Assembly: GCA_020438865.1 (NCBI GenBank)
Contig: JAGQTU010000026.1
Location: forward strand, 1-46,280
DNA length: 46,280 nucleotides
Source of the DNA: Mycobacterium sp.
GTDB lineage: Bacteria > Actinomycetota > Actinomycetes > Mycobacteriales > Mycobacteriaceae
Direction: 5' to 3'
In this document: one piece after another, positions 15,335 to 23,131 of the stretch
Layout: the number at the start of each line of letters is the position of its first letter
How positions within the stretch are numbered: the stretch's first letter is position 1
Made by a program: the position numbers and the translations under genes
The notes under the pieces: model-generated
Told to the model about the DNA's origin: nothing
What the model saw: only the letters and a program-made list of their open reading frames with translations
Database searches by the model: none

Positions 15335-16846
15335 TTGACCGATAACGCCGACTGGCCGATCCCGCCGCGGCGCCGCCCGCAGAAGGTGTCCCACCTGCTG
15401 GCCGCCGACCTGCGCAGGCAGATCCTCAACGGCGAGTTGGCGGCCGATCAACAGCTGCCGTCCGAACCGGATCTGATTGCCCGGCTGCAGATCTCGCGTG
15501 ACACGCTGCGCGAGGCATTGCGGATTCTGGAGTCGCAGCAGTTGCTCGAGGTCAAGCGGGGCCGCGGTGGCGGCGCGGTGGTGCGCAGGCCGGGCCTGCA
15601 GGCCGTCGGCCGCTATGTGGCCCTGCTACTGCAGCTGCGCCGCACCACGCTGGCCCATCTCGAAGAGGCCCGCTCGGTCATCGAACCGTCGGCGGCCCAG
15701 CAGGTGGCCGTTCTGGACGGCACCGACCATCTCGACGCGCTGCAGGCGCTCTACGAAACCGAGCGCGCCAGCGGTGACGCGTTGTCCTTCGTGACCGCGA
15801 TGTCGGCGTTCGACCAGGCGGTCACCGAACTGTCCGGCAACCGGACCCTGGCGGTGATCGCCGGCGTCTTCCGCGACATCTACGCCGGCCAGATCTACGC
15901 GTCGGTGAAGGGCAGCGACGCCCCGCTCGCCCAACGCATCGCCTGGCGGGTGATCGCCAGCCACAGCGCGTTCCTGGAAGCGGTGCGCCGCCGCGACGCG
16001 TCGCTGGCGCAGGAGGCGTGGACCGACTACCTCTACACCACGAGCCGAATGCTGGTCAGTCGCAATGTCAGTCGCCAGCCCATCGACATGACACCGCTGT
16101 GGCGGGCCCAGGCCGGAAATCGGCGCGCCCTGTCGGTGGCCACCGAGATCCGCGCCCGCATCGCCGAGGGACGGCTCAGGGAGGGCGATCGGCTGCCGTC
16201 GCTGGCCGAGCTCGGTGCGGAGTTCGACATCTCGCGCCCCACCCTGCGCGAGGCGCTGCGCATCCTGGAGATGGAGTTCCTGCTCGACCTGCGCAGCGGC
16301 GATCGGGGCGGTGGCGTCATCCGGACACCGTCCACCCGGGGCGCCGCCCAGCAGGCCGGCATCGTGCTGGAGGCCCGCCGCACCACCGTGCTCGACTTCC
16401 ACCGCGCGCTGAGCGTCATCGAGCCCGACATCATGGGCCTCGTCGCAACCCGCATCAACGCCAGACAGCTCACCACGCTGCGCGCCTTCGACGCGGAGCT
16501 GAAAGCCTGCACCGACGACACCGCCCGCTTCGTCACCACCTGGCGCGACGCGGAGAAGAGCGCGTTCGCGGCGGTCCGCAACCCGGCACTGACGGTGATC
16601 GCCGAGATCCTGCACTGGGTTCGGGTGGAGATCGAACCCACGGTGACCGCCGACGCCAAGGGGCTGCCGGCCGTCACCTCTTCGAACCGCCGCGCACAAC
16701 AGCTGTTCTCGGAGTTCGTCGACGCCACCGCCGACCACGACGCCGAACTGGCGATACGGCTGTGGCAGAAGACCTTCACCGCGACCGCGCCCTGGCTCGA
16801 ACGGTCCGAGATCGGCGAGCGGCTGATCCTCGACGCCATGAACTAG
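15335..16846 (+). CDS. Double-length GntR/FadR-type regulator (two wHTH-FCD modules in one chain)
   Basis: A 503-residue protein made of two similar halves, each with a GntR winged helix followed by an FCD-like helical ligand domain. Half one has LPSEPDLIARLQISRDTLRE, then ALRILESQQLLEVKRGRGGG. Half two, starting near residue 251, has LPSLAELGAEFDISRPTLRE, then ALRILEMEFLLDLRSGDRGG. Typical FadR-subfamily regulators are about 230-260 residues and work as dimers, so this looks like a covalent dimer. The likely start is TTG at 15335, eight bases after the P450 stop; longer in-frame sequence upstream only overlaps the P450. It probably controls its own cluster. Confidence 0.82.
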   Translation: MTDNADWPIPPRRRPQKVSHLLAADLRRQILNGELAADQQLPSEPDLIARLQISRDTLREALRILESQQLLEVKRGRGGGAVVRRPGLQAVGRYVALLLQLRRTTLAHLEEARSVIEPSAAQQVAVLDGTDHLDALQALYETERASGDALSFVTAMSAFDQAVTELSGNRTLAVIAGVFRDIYAGQIYASVKGSDAPLAQRIAWRVIASHSAFLEAVRRRDASLAQEAWTDYLYTTSRMLVSRNVSRQPIDMTPLWRAQAGNRRALSVATEIRARIAEGRLREGDRLPSLAELGAEFDISRPTLREALRILEMEFLLDLRSGDRGGGVIRTPSTRGAAQQAGIVLEARRTTVLDFHRALSVIEPDIMGLVATRINARQLTTLRAFDAELKACTDDTARFVTTWRDAEKSAFAAVRNPALTVIAEILHWVRVEIEPTVTADAKGLPAVTSSNRRAQQLFSEFVDATADHDAELAIRLWQKTFTATAPWLERSEIGERLILDAMN

Positions 16847-16856
16847 AAGGAGATCC

Positions 16857-18095
16857 ATGAACATCGACGACATGATCCTGGTAAGCGTCGACGACCACGT
16901 CATCGAGCCGGCGCACATGTTCGAGGGCCGGGTGCCCAAGAAGTTCGAGGACGCCGCACCACGTTTCGTCCGCCGCGACGACGGCACCATGGCCTGGCGC
17001 TACAACGGGCAGGAGATCCTCAACACCGCGCTCAACGCCGTGGCCGGGCGTCCACGTGAGGAGTTCGGCCGCGAACCCACCTGCATCGAGGAGATCCGCA
17101 CCGGCTGTTACGACATCGGCGATCGGGTCCGGGACATGAACGCCAACGGCGTGCTGGGTTCGCTGTGCTTCCCGTCGTTCCCGCGGTTCTGCGGTCAGCT
17201 GTTCATGGACACCGCCGACCGTGACGAGGCGGCGGCGATGGTGCGCGCCTACAACGACTGGCACGTCGAGGAGTGGGCCGGAACCCATCCTGGACGGATC
17301 ATTCCGCTGGCCATCCCGATGATGTGGGATCCGGTCGCCACCGCGGCCGAGGTGCGCCGGCTGGCCGCGCTGGGCTGCCACGCCGTGTCGTTCTCCTCCA
17401 GCCCGTACGACCTGGGGCTGCCCAGCCTGTACTCGGATCACTGGGATCCGCTCTGGCAGGCCTGCGCCGACGAGGGCACCGTCGTGTGCATGCATCTGGG
17501 CTCCAACTCGCTGCCGCCGACCACCTCGCCGGACGCACCGATCGAGCTGGTGTACACGCTGTCGCCGGTGAGCCTGTTCGCCAGTGCGGCGGATCTGGTG
17601 TGGAGCCCCATCTTCCGCAAGTTCCCGACCCTGCGGGTGGCGCTGTCCGAGGGCGGCATCGGCTGGCTGCCGTATTTCCTGGAACGGGTCGACTACATCT
17701 ACGGCCACACCAAGTACTGGAGCGGCATGGATCTCGGCGGCCGGCTGCCGTCGGAGATCTTCGCCGAGCACGTGATTCTCTGCTTCATCGACGACGCGGT
17801 CGGCATCGAGAACCGCCACCACCTCAACCTGGACAACATCACCTGGGAGTGCGACTACCCGCATTCGGACAGCACCTGGCCGCAGGCACCCGAGGTGCTG
17901 ATGAAGTCGATGACCGGTGTCCCCGACGCGGAGATCGACAAGATCACCCACCGCAATGCCATGCGGCACTTCCAGTACGACCCGTTCAAGCACATCCCCC
18001 GCGAGCAGGCCACCGTCGGGGCACTGCGCGCACAGGCCGTCGGCTGGGACATCAGCGTAAAGTCGGTCAAGCACCTGCGCCCGGCGCAAGCGTGA
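16857..18095 (+). CDS. Amidohydrolase-family protein (TIM-barrel, large actinobacterial subgroup)
   Basis: A 412-residue predicted metalloenzyme of the amidohydrolase-2 group. The first strand reads SVDDHVIEP, so the usual HxH is replaced by DxH, as I recall for this subgroup. Later motifs are CMHLGS, LSEGGIGW and ECDYPHSDSTWP, which carry the further His/Glu and the Asp of the barrel. An ideal AGAAGGAGA precedes ATG 16857. The stop overlaps the next GTG start. It is a close relative of the protein at 40225-41493 (same EGRVPKKF-type N-terminal segment). The reaction could be hydrolysis or non-oxidative decarboxylation of a substrate processed by the P450. Confidence 0.83.
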   Translation: MNIDDMILVSVDDHVIEPAHMFEGRVPKKFEDAAPRFVRRDDGTMAWRYNGQEILNTALNAVAGRPREEFGREPTCIEEIRTGCYDIGDRVRDMNANGVLGSLCFPSFPRFCGQLFMDTADRDEAAAMVRAYNDWHVEEWAGTHPGRIIPLAIPMMWDPVATAAEVRRLAALGCHAVSFSSSPYDLGLPSLYSDHWDPLWQACADEGTVVCMHLGSNSLPPTTSPDAPIELVYTLSPVSLFASAADLVWSPIFRKFPTLRVALSEGGIGWLPYFLERVDYIYGHTKYWSGMDLGGRLPSEIFAEHVILCFIDDAVGIENRHHLNLDNITWECDYPHSDSTWPQAPEVLMKSMTGVPDAEIDKITHRNAMRHFQYDPFKHIPREQATVGALRAQAVGWDISVKSVKHLRPAQA

Positions 18096-18838
18096 AGCTG
18101 CGCGACAAGGTCGTCGTCGTCACCGGCTCCGGTGGCGGCATCGGCGCGGCAATCGCCCGCCGATTCACCGCCGAGGGCGCCAGGGTGGTCGTCACCGACA
18201 TCGATTCGACTGCGGTGCAGCGGGTTTCAGCCGAGATCGGGTCGGTCGGCGTCGCCGGTGACATCACCGAGGTCGCCACTGTCAAGGCGGTGGCCGAGCT
18301 GGCCCGCAGCAGCTACGGCGAGGTCGACATCTGGTTCAGCAACGCCGGCTACACCGGGCCGCGCCAGCCCGGTGAACTCCAGGACGACGCGGTCTGGGAG
18401 CTGAGCTGGCGGCTGCACGTGATGGCCCACCTGCGGGCCGCGCGCGAGGTGCTGCCGGCGATGCTCGAGCGCGGCGACGGCTACCTGATCCAGACCGCCT
18501 CGGTGGTGGCGCTGGCCACCCAGCCGGACAAGGCGGCCTACAGCGTCACCAAGCACGCCGCACTGGCGCTGGCCGAGTGGTTGGCCAAGACGTACGGTCC
18601 GAAGGGCATCAAGGTGTCGTGCTTCTGCCCCGGACCGATGCTCACACCGATGTTGCTGTCCAACGACTTTCCGCCGGACCATCCGGTGCTGACGACGGCG
18701 GCAACGCCGGAGCAGGTCGCCGACCGGCTGGTGCACGCGATCGACGCGGAGCGGTTCCTGATCCTGGACTCGGACCTCGGCCTGGAATCGCTGGCCGCCA
18801 AGGCATCCGACTACGAGAAGTGGATAGCGGGCAGCTAG
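18092..18838 (+). CDS. Short-chain dehydrogenase/reductase
   Basis: A 248-residue classical SDR: TGSGGGIG cofactor motif at about residues 10-17, an Asp after beta 2 (VVTDID) that suggests NAD(H) preference, SNAG in place of NNAG, Ser in QTASVV, and the catalytic YSVTK near residue 150. GTG at 18092 overlaps the amidohydrolase stop by four bases (GTGA), which implies coupled translation. It may oxidise the alcohol formed by the P450, but no substrate can be named. Unlike the SDR at 12978-13868 it lacks the mycofactocin-type GRGQGRAH motif. Confidence 0.84.
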   Translation: MKLRDKVVVVTGSGGGIGAAIARRFTAEGARVVVTDIDSTAVQRVSAEIGSVGVAGDITEVATVKAVAELARSSYGEVDIWFSNAGYTGPRQPGELQDDAVWELSWRLHVMAHLRAAREVLPAMLERGDGYLIQTASVVALATQPDKAAYSVTKHAALALAEWLAKTYGPKGIKVSCFCPGPMLTPMLLSNDFPPDHPVLTTAATPEQVADRLVHAIDAERFLILDSDLGLESLAAKASDYEKWIAGS

Positions 18839-18872
18839 CCCGATACACCCGAGAGCTAGAAGGAGAACCATC

Positions 18873-19220
18873 ATGGCTGAGAAGTTCGTTCAGGTCGTCT
18901 TCTCCAACCCCGTCGCGGGCAAAGAGGACGAGTTCAACGAGTGGTACGACAACGTGCACATCCCGGAGTTGCTCACGGTACCCGGCATGCTGTCGGCCAC
19001 CCGCTACGCCCTGCACGAGGCCGAGATCTACCACGTCGAGGGCGGCGTCGTACCCGAACACAAGTACATGTGCGTCTACGAGATGGCGGGTGACGTCGAC
19101 GAGATCATGGCCGAGATCCGCCGCAGCGTCGCCGACGGCCGGGTCCACATGAGCGACAGCCTCGACCTGCCGAGCTCGCGCCTCTCGTTCTGGACCCGCG
19201 GGAAAACCATCACCGCGTGA
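18873..19220 (+). CDS. EthD/dimeric alpha-beta barrel small protein
   Basis: A 115-residue protein with the ferredoxin-like dimeric barrel pattern: FVQVVFSNPVAGKEDEFNEWYDNVHIPELLTVPGMLSATRY, given here as positions 5-45 with key residues EFNEWYDNVHIPE and the VPG turn. This resembles EthD and related proteins. EthD accompanies a P450 in ethyl tert-butyl ether degradation, which makes its place in a P450 cluster notable. A strong AAGGAG precedes ATG 18873. The stop overlaps the next GTG start. Its function may be binding or isomerising a reactive intermediate; that is not established. Confidence 0.66.
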   Translation: MAEKFVQVVFSNPVAGKEDEFNEWYDNVHIPELLTVPGMLSATRYALHEAEIYHVEGGVVPEHKYMCVYEMAGDVDEIMAEIRRSVADGRVHMSDSLDLPSSRLSFWTRGKTITA

Positions 19221-19615
19221 CCGACTTCTCCCGACGCGTCGAGGTGGTGAGGGGCTTCCTCGACAGCATCGGCGCCCTCGACTTCGAACGGGCCGCAACG
19301 CATCTCGCGGACCACGCCGTGATGACGCTACCCTTCGTCGACGGCCAGCCGCCCACCGAGGGAAGGGCCGCGATCGTCGGGCGGCTCAGCACCTCGGTTC
19401 CGCAACTGTTCGAGCGCATGACCTTCCACTACGACGCCTTCTACGAGGTGCGCGATTCCGGCACCCTGATCGCCGAGTACCACAGCGAATGCCCGCGGCG
19501 GAACAACGCCGGCGTCTACCGCAACACCTACATCACGGTGTTCGGCTTCGACGGCGAGCGGATCGCGCACTACAAGGAGTACCTCAACCCGATGCGGATG
19601 ACGGAACTGACGTAG
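19217..19615 (+). CDS. SnoaL-like (NTF2-fold) protein
   Basis: A 132-residue NTF2-fold protein. It has the pattern VRGFLDSIGALDFERAATHL, VMTLPFVDG, then YITVFGFDGERIAHYKEYLNP, typical of SnoaL-like proteins that are variously cyclases, isomerases or binding proteins. GTG at 19217 overlaps the stop of the EthD-like gene (GTGA), so it is the last gene of the P450 cluster. Its final 32 bases overlap the convergent gene at 19584-19982. Not a close copy of the SnoaL-like protein at 10035-10448. Confidence 0.74.
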   Translation: MTDFSRRVEVVRGFLDSIGALDFERAATHLADHAVMTLPFVDGQPPTEGRAAIVGRLSTSVPQLFERMTFHYDAFYEVRDSGTLIAEYHSECPRRNNAGVYRNTYITVFGFDGERIAHYKEYLNPMRMTELT

Positions 19616-19982
19616 GCCGGGGCCGCAACGCGCCCCACAGGCCGACCCCGACGCCCACCACCGCACCGCCGAGCCCGATGATCCGCTGGCCCCGGGTCAG
19701 CTCCGAGTGCACGGCGGCACTGCCGAGCAGGTCCGACGCGTCGGCGCCGCCGGAGGCCAGGAACCAGCCGCGGGTGTCCTTGCCGCGTAGTCCCGCCGAC
19801 AGCAGCAGGCCGCCGATCAGGGCATCGCGATAGCCCATCGAGCGCAGCAGCAGCCGCGCCGACGGGCCGGGATCGTTCGGTTCACCCCAGAGCCGGTTCG
19901 CCCGCATTGGATCCACCAGGAATGAAACTCCGGAGGCCAACCGGATCCCGCCGGCGACCAATGCGGCGCGGTCGACGGCCAC
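19584..19982 (-). CDS. Small membrane protein, DUF4267-like
   Basis: A 132-residue protein with two or three hydrophobic stretches (ALVAGGIRLASGVSFLV, ALIGGLLLSAGL, IIGLGGAVVGVGVGLWGAL), so probably an inner-membrane protein. The conserved-looking core is LLLRSMGYRDALIG, which fits DUF4267. GTG at 19982 was chosen because it lies two bases after the upstream stop and keeps only the hydrophobic protein; the frame is open further. Probably cotranscribed with 19985-20374. No function is known to me. Confidence 0.62.
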   Translation of the reverse strand: MAVDRAALVAGGIRLASGVSFLVDPMRANRLWGEPNDPGPSARLLLRSMGYRDALIGGLLLSAGLRGKDTRGWFLASGGADASDLLGSAAVHSELTRGQRIIGLGGAVVGVGVGLWGALRPRPTSVPSSASG

Positions 19983-19984
19983 GG

Positions 19985-20374
19985 CTACAGCGTCGCGGTC
20001 AGCGGGCCGAGGATCTGGCAGGGCGGAGAGGCCGGCTGCAGCGCCCACGCCGCGCAGCCCCGGCCGGTCGCCACGTAGGTGACGCCGGGGTGGAAGGGCA
20101 CCGACGCGACCGCGGGATCGGCACCGCGCCCCTGAGCGCAGGTGATGACCGAGTTCGGCTCCAGGGGCTGGATGCACGCGACCCCCGAGTACGGGCCGGC
20201 GGCCGCGCCGCAGCCCGCGATCACCGCGGTGGAGGTGACCATGGTGCCGTTCACCTCGGGGGGCGACAGTGTGTATGTGCACGGCGCATCGGGCCCGGCC
20301 TGTGCCACGCCCCCGCCGACCGCACACCCCAGCCCGAGCAATACCACCGACACCACGGGAACCAGCCGCCTCAT
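19985..20374 (-). CDS. Secreted small protein of unknown function
   Basis: A 129-residue protein with an N-terminal signal peptide (RRLVPVVSVVLLGLG, cleavage probably after VAQA, about residue 26). The mature part has several cysteines (CTYTL, AGCGA, ACIQP, ITCAQ, GCAAW, PCQIL) that could form disulfides outside the membrane. The motif order of PPEVNGTMVTS and PLEPNSVITCAQG is typical of hypothetical mycobacterial exported proteins, but I recognise no domain. ATG at 20374. Followed after two bases by the DUF4267-like gene. Confidence 0.65.
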   Translation of the reverse strand: MRRLVPVVSVVLLGLGCAVGGGVAQAGPDAPCTYTLSPPEVNGTMVTSTAVIAGCGAAAGPYSGVACIQPLEPNSVITCAQGRGADPAVASVPFHPGVTYVATGRGCAAWALQPASPPCQILGPLTATL

Positions 20375-20428
20375 GGCCGAATCGTAGAACACCGCAAGGT
20401 GCCGAAACATGGCTTTAGACTCACCACC

Positions 20429-20797
20429 ATGGTGATCACCGCTGCAACTACCGCACGCCTTCTCGTGACGGCCGCGGCGGCCGCCTGTACCGCGGCGATC
20501 GGCTTCGCTCAGCCGGCGCACGCCGACTCGGTCGGATATCTGGTCAATGTCACGGTGCGCCCGGGCTACAACTTCCCCAACGCCGACGCCGCGCTGTCCT
20601 ACGGCTACGGCCTGTGCGATCAGATCGGCTCCGGCGTGCGCTACGGCCAACTGGTGAACACCATCAAGTCGGACTTCGCCACCACCGACGAGTTCCAGGC
20701 CTCGTATCTGATCAGCCAGGCCGCCCAGGAGTTGTGCCCGGCCCAGATCTGGCAGTTGCGGCAGTCCGCGGCCGGCTACGTCCCGTCGGCGCAGTAG
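20429..20797 (+). CDS. Secreted DUF732-family protein
   Basis: A 122-residue exported protein: signal peptide ending QPAHA (about residue 32), then a small helical domain with SYGYGLCDQIGSG and SQAAQELCPAQIWQLR, whose two cysteines probably pair. This is the DUF732 pattern, an abundant mycobacterial family of small exported proteins with unknown function. The ATG at 20429 is the first in frame with the signal sequence. The following CAP-domain gene begins 6 bases after its stop, so the two are probably cotranscribed. Confidence 0.8.
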   Translation: MVITAATTARLLVTAAAAACTAAIGFAQPAHADSVGYLVNVTVRPGYNFPNADAALSYGYGLCDQIGSGVRYGQLVNTIKSDFATTDEFQASYLISQAAQELCPAQIWQLRQSAAGYVPSAQ

Positions 20798-20803
20798 GTA
20801 ATC

Positions 20804-21286
20804 ATGCTCAGACTGATCCGCACCGCCACCGCGCTCGGCGCGGCCGCGCTCCTCACCCTCGTCTCGACGCCCGCGGCGCATGCCGACAACTCGCGACTGA
20901 ACAACGGCGTGGTCGCCAACGTCTACACCGTCCAGCATCAGGCCGGCTGCAGCACCGACATCAAGCGCAACCCGGCGCTGACGCTTGCCGCCCAGTGGCA
21001 CGCCCAAGACGTGCTCAACAACCGGGCGCTCGACGGCAATGTCGGTTCCGACGGCTCGACCGCGCAGGACCGCGCCGCCGCAGCGGGATTCCGGGGCAAG
21101 GTCGCCGAGACGGTCGCGATCAACCCCGCCCTGGCGATCAACAATCTCGACGTGATCAACCAGTGGTACTACGACCCGGTCGACTTCGGGATCATGTCCG
21201 ACTGCGCCAACACGGCCATCGGGGTGTGGTCGGAGAACAGCCTGGACCGCTCGGTGGTCGTGGCGGTCTACGGCCAGCCGGCGTGA
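20804..21286 (+). CDS. Secreted CAP (SCP/PR-1-like) domain protein
   Basis: A 160-residue exported protein with a signal peptide ending PAAHA (about residue 26) and a CAP fold shown by NGVVANVYTVQHQAG, AAQWHAQDVLNNRAL (the HA..D segment) and VINQWYYDPV followed by a CANTAIGVW strand. CAP proteins bind lipids, glycans or act as proteases, and mycobacterial ones are largely uncharacterised. It precedes the mce operon by 172 bases. A link to lipid handling is possible but unproved. Confidence 0.76.
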   Translation: MLRLIRTATALGAAALLTLVSTPAAHADNSRLNNGVVANVYTVQHQAGCSTDIKRNPALTLAAQWHAQDVLNNRALDGNVGSDGSTAQDRAAAAGFRGKVAETVAINPALAINNLDVINQWYYDPVDFGIMSDCANTAIGVWSENSLDRSVVVAVYGQPA

Positions 21287-21458
21287 GCGCTTTACGCTGG
21301 TCCACCACCATCGGTCACCCCTTCGAGGTACAAAATGTCCCCCATTGAGGAAGAGCCACCACAACGGCGCCGCGATAGCGTTCCGCCATGTCGCCGGTCG
21401 CCCTCGTCAGGCCCTTGCCGCGGCCCCGCACGAGTCGCCGGGCCGCGGGCGTTGAGCC
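21287..21458 (+). promoter_or_regulatory. Leader region upstream of the mce operon
   Basis: This 172-base gap must hold the mce promoter unless transcription reads through from the CAP gene. I see no convincing -35/-10 pair, no TetR-like palindrome and no regulator gene next to it. An open frame from ATG 21335 (SPIEEEPPQRRR) overlaps yrbE in another frame and looks accidental. Confidence 0.3.
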
Positions 21459-22256
21459 GTGGTGATTTCGCTGCCGGCGCAGGCGTTGCCGGTGCTGAAG
21501 CCTGTGCTGAAACCGATCAGGTCGGTCGGTCAGTTTGTCGGCATGTCACTGGACGTCCTGGTCGGTATCTTCACCACGCGGTTGGCATGGCAGGAGTATC
21601 TGGCCCAGTCGTGGTTCGTCGCGCGGGTGTCGCTGCTGCCCGCCGTGCTGATGATGATTCCGTACTCGCTGATCAACACCTTCATCTTCAACATCCTCCT
21701 GAGTGAGTTCGGGGCGGCCGACTTCTCCGGGGCCGGGGCGGCGTTCTTCAACGTCAACCAGATCGGGCCGCTGGTGACCGTGTTGGTGACAGCCGGGGCG
21801 AGCGCCACCGCGATGTGCGCCGACCTGGGCGCGCGCACCATCCGCGAGGAACTCGACGCCCAGCGCGTGATGGGGATCGATCCCATTCAGGCGCTGATCA
21901 TTCCGCGCGTGCTCGCGGCGACCACGGTGTCGGTTGCGTTGATGGGTCTCGTGGTCCTGGTCGGCATGATTGCCTCCTTCGTCTTCTGCGTCTACGCGTT
22001 GCACGTCTCGGCCGGCGTGTTTGTGGCAGGAATGACCGTCGTCACCGGCCTCGGTGATGTGCTCGTCTCGCTCGTCAAAGCGTTCCTGTTCGGCCTGGGA
22101 GCCGGGCTGATCGCCTGCTACAAGGGGATCTCGGTCGGCGGCGGCCCGGCCGGCGTCGGCAACGCCGTCAACGAGACCGTCGTGTTCTCATTCATGGTGC
22201 TGTTCACCATCAACATCATCGTCACCGCGGTCGGTGTCCAGTTCACCTTGAAGTGA
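21459..22256 (+). CDS. yrbEA: YrbEA, MlaE-type ABC permease subunit of the mce system
   Basis: First of two paired integral-membrane permeases of the Mce lipid importer. The 265 residues have about five membrane spans and the MlaE signatures LGARTIREELDAQRVMGIDP (ATPase-contact region) and SVGGGPAGVGNAVNETVV near the C-terminus. GTG at 21459 is forced: an in-frame stop lies just upstream at 21453. The ribosome site is weak. Which of the mce paralogues (mce1-mce8) this operon corresponds to cannot be settled by eye. The energising ATPase (MceG) is normally encoded elsewhere and is absent here. Confidence 0.9.
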   Translation: MVISLPAQALPVLKPVLKPIRSVGQFVGMSLDVLVGIFTTRLAWQEYLAQSWFVARVSLLPAVLMMIPYSLINTFIFNILLSEFGAADFSGAGAAFFNVNQIGPLVTVLVTAGASATAMCADLGARTIREELDAQRVMGIDPIQALIIPRVLAATTVSVALMGLVVLVGMIASFVFCVYALHVSAGVFVAGMTVVTGLGDVLVSLVKAFLFGLGAGLIACYKGISVGGGPAGVGNAVNETVVFSFMVLFTINIIVTAVGVQFTLK

Positions 22257-22266
22257 GGGAGCAGAC

Positions 22267-23127
22267 ATGACACACGCCACTTCAGCTCCCGCAGAGCAGT
22301 TTCCACGGCTGTCGAGCACCAGGCGAAAGCTGGCGAACGGCTGGAACCGGATCGGTGAGCAGACCCGGTTCTACTTCCTCACGCTCGGCTCGATCCCCGA
22401 CGCGGTCATCCACTACCGGACCGAGATCCTGCGCCTGATCGCGCAGATGGGCTTGGGCACCGGGGCTCTCGCCACGATCGGCGGAACGGTGGTGATCGTC
22501 GGATTCATGACAATGAGCACCGGAGCGGTGGTCGCGGCCCAGGGCTTCACCCAGTTCCAGTCGGTGGGTGTCGAGGCCTTCACCGGATTCGCCTCCGCGT
22601 TCTTCATCCCGCGGCTCATAGTGCCAGGAACCGCGCAGGTGACGTTGACCGCAACTGTGGGTGCAGGCGCCACCGCGCAAATGGGCGCCATGCGGATCAA
22701 CGAGGAGGTCGACGCCCTCGAAGTCATTGGCATCCGCAGCGTCGCCTACCTGGCGGCGACTCGGGTGATAGCCGGGACCATCGTCGTCATCCCGTTGTAC
22801 GCGATCGCCCTGATCATGGGATTCCTGGCCGCCAAGGTGGGAACCACCTGGATCTATGGCCAGGCCTCGGGCGTCTACGACCACTACTTCGACACGTTCC
22901 TCAACACCAAGGACCTGGCCTGGTCGTTCTTCCAGACGATCGCCATGATCGTCGTCGTGATGTTGGTGTCCACCTACTACGGATACACCGCGTCCGGCGG
23001 TCCGGCCGGGGTCGGCGAGGCCGTCGGCCGGGCGGTGCGGGCCTCCATGGTGGTGGGCGCGTTCGTGTTGGTCGCGGTGACACTTGCGGTCTACGGGCAG
23101 TCCGGCAACTTCCACCTCGCCGGATAA
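22267..23127 (+). CDS. yrbEB: YrbEB, MlaE-type ABC permease subunit of the mce system
   Basis: Second permease, 286 residues, with a longer cytoplasmic N-terminus and the same core (GATAQMGAMRINEEVDALEV and YTASGGPAGVGEAVGRAVR). A GAGGGAG tract precedes ATG 22267. It probably forms a heterodimer with YrbEA. The remembered M. tuberculosis YrbE4B shares the YDHYFNTFL/TYYGYxASGGP segments, so this operon is at least the same general type, though not necessarily its orthologue. The gap to mceA is 4 bases. Confidence 0.91.
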   Translation: MTHATSAPAEQFPRLSSTRRKLANGWNRIGEQTRFYFLTLGSIPDAVIHYRTEILRLIAQMGLGTGALATIGGTVVIVGFMTMSTGAVVAAQGFTQFQSVGVEAFTGFASAFFIPRLIVPGTAQVTLTATVGAGATAQMGAMRINEEVDALEVIGIRSVAYLAATRVIAGTIVVIPLYAIALIMGFLAAKVGTTWIYGQASGVYDHYFDTFLNTKDLAWSFFQTIAMIVVVMLVSTYYGYTASGGPAGVGEAVGRAVRASMVVGAFVLVAVTLAVYGQSGNFHLAG

Positions 23128-23131
23128 CCAG

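Noticed and set aside
12460-15429. 989-codon open frame on the minus strand
   Set aside because: It crosses two minus-strand genes in another frame and the whole P450 gene in antisense. No motif or ribosome site was seen.
21335-21706. 123-codon frame before the mce operon
   Set aside because: Mostly overlaps yrbEA in a different frame. Composition is not protein-like and no ribosome site was found.
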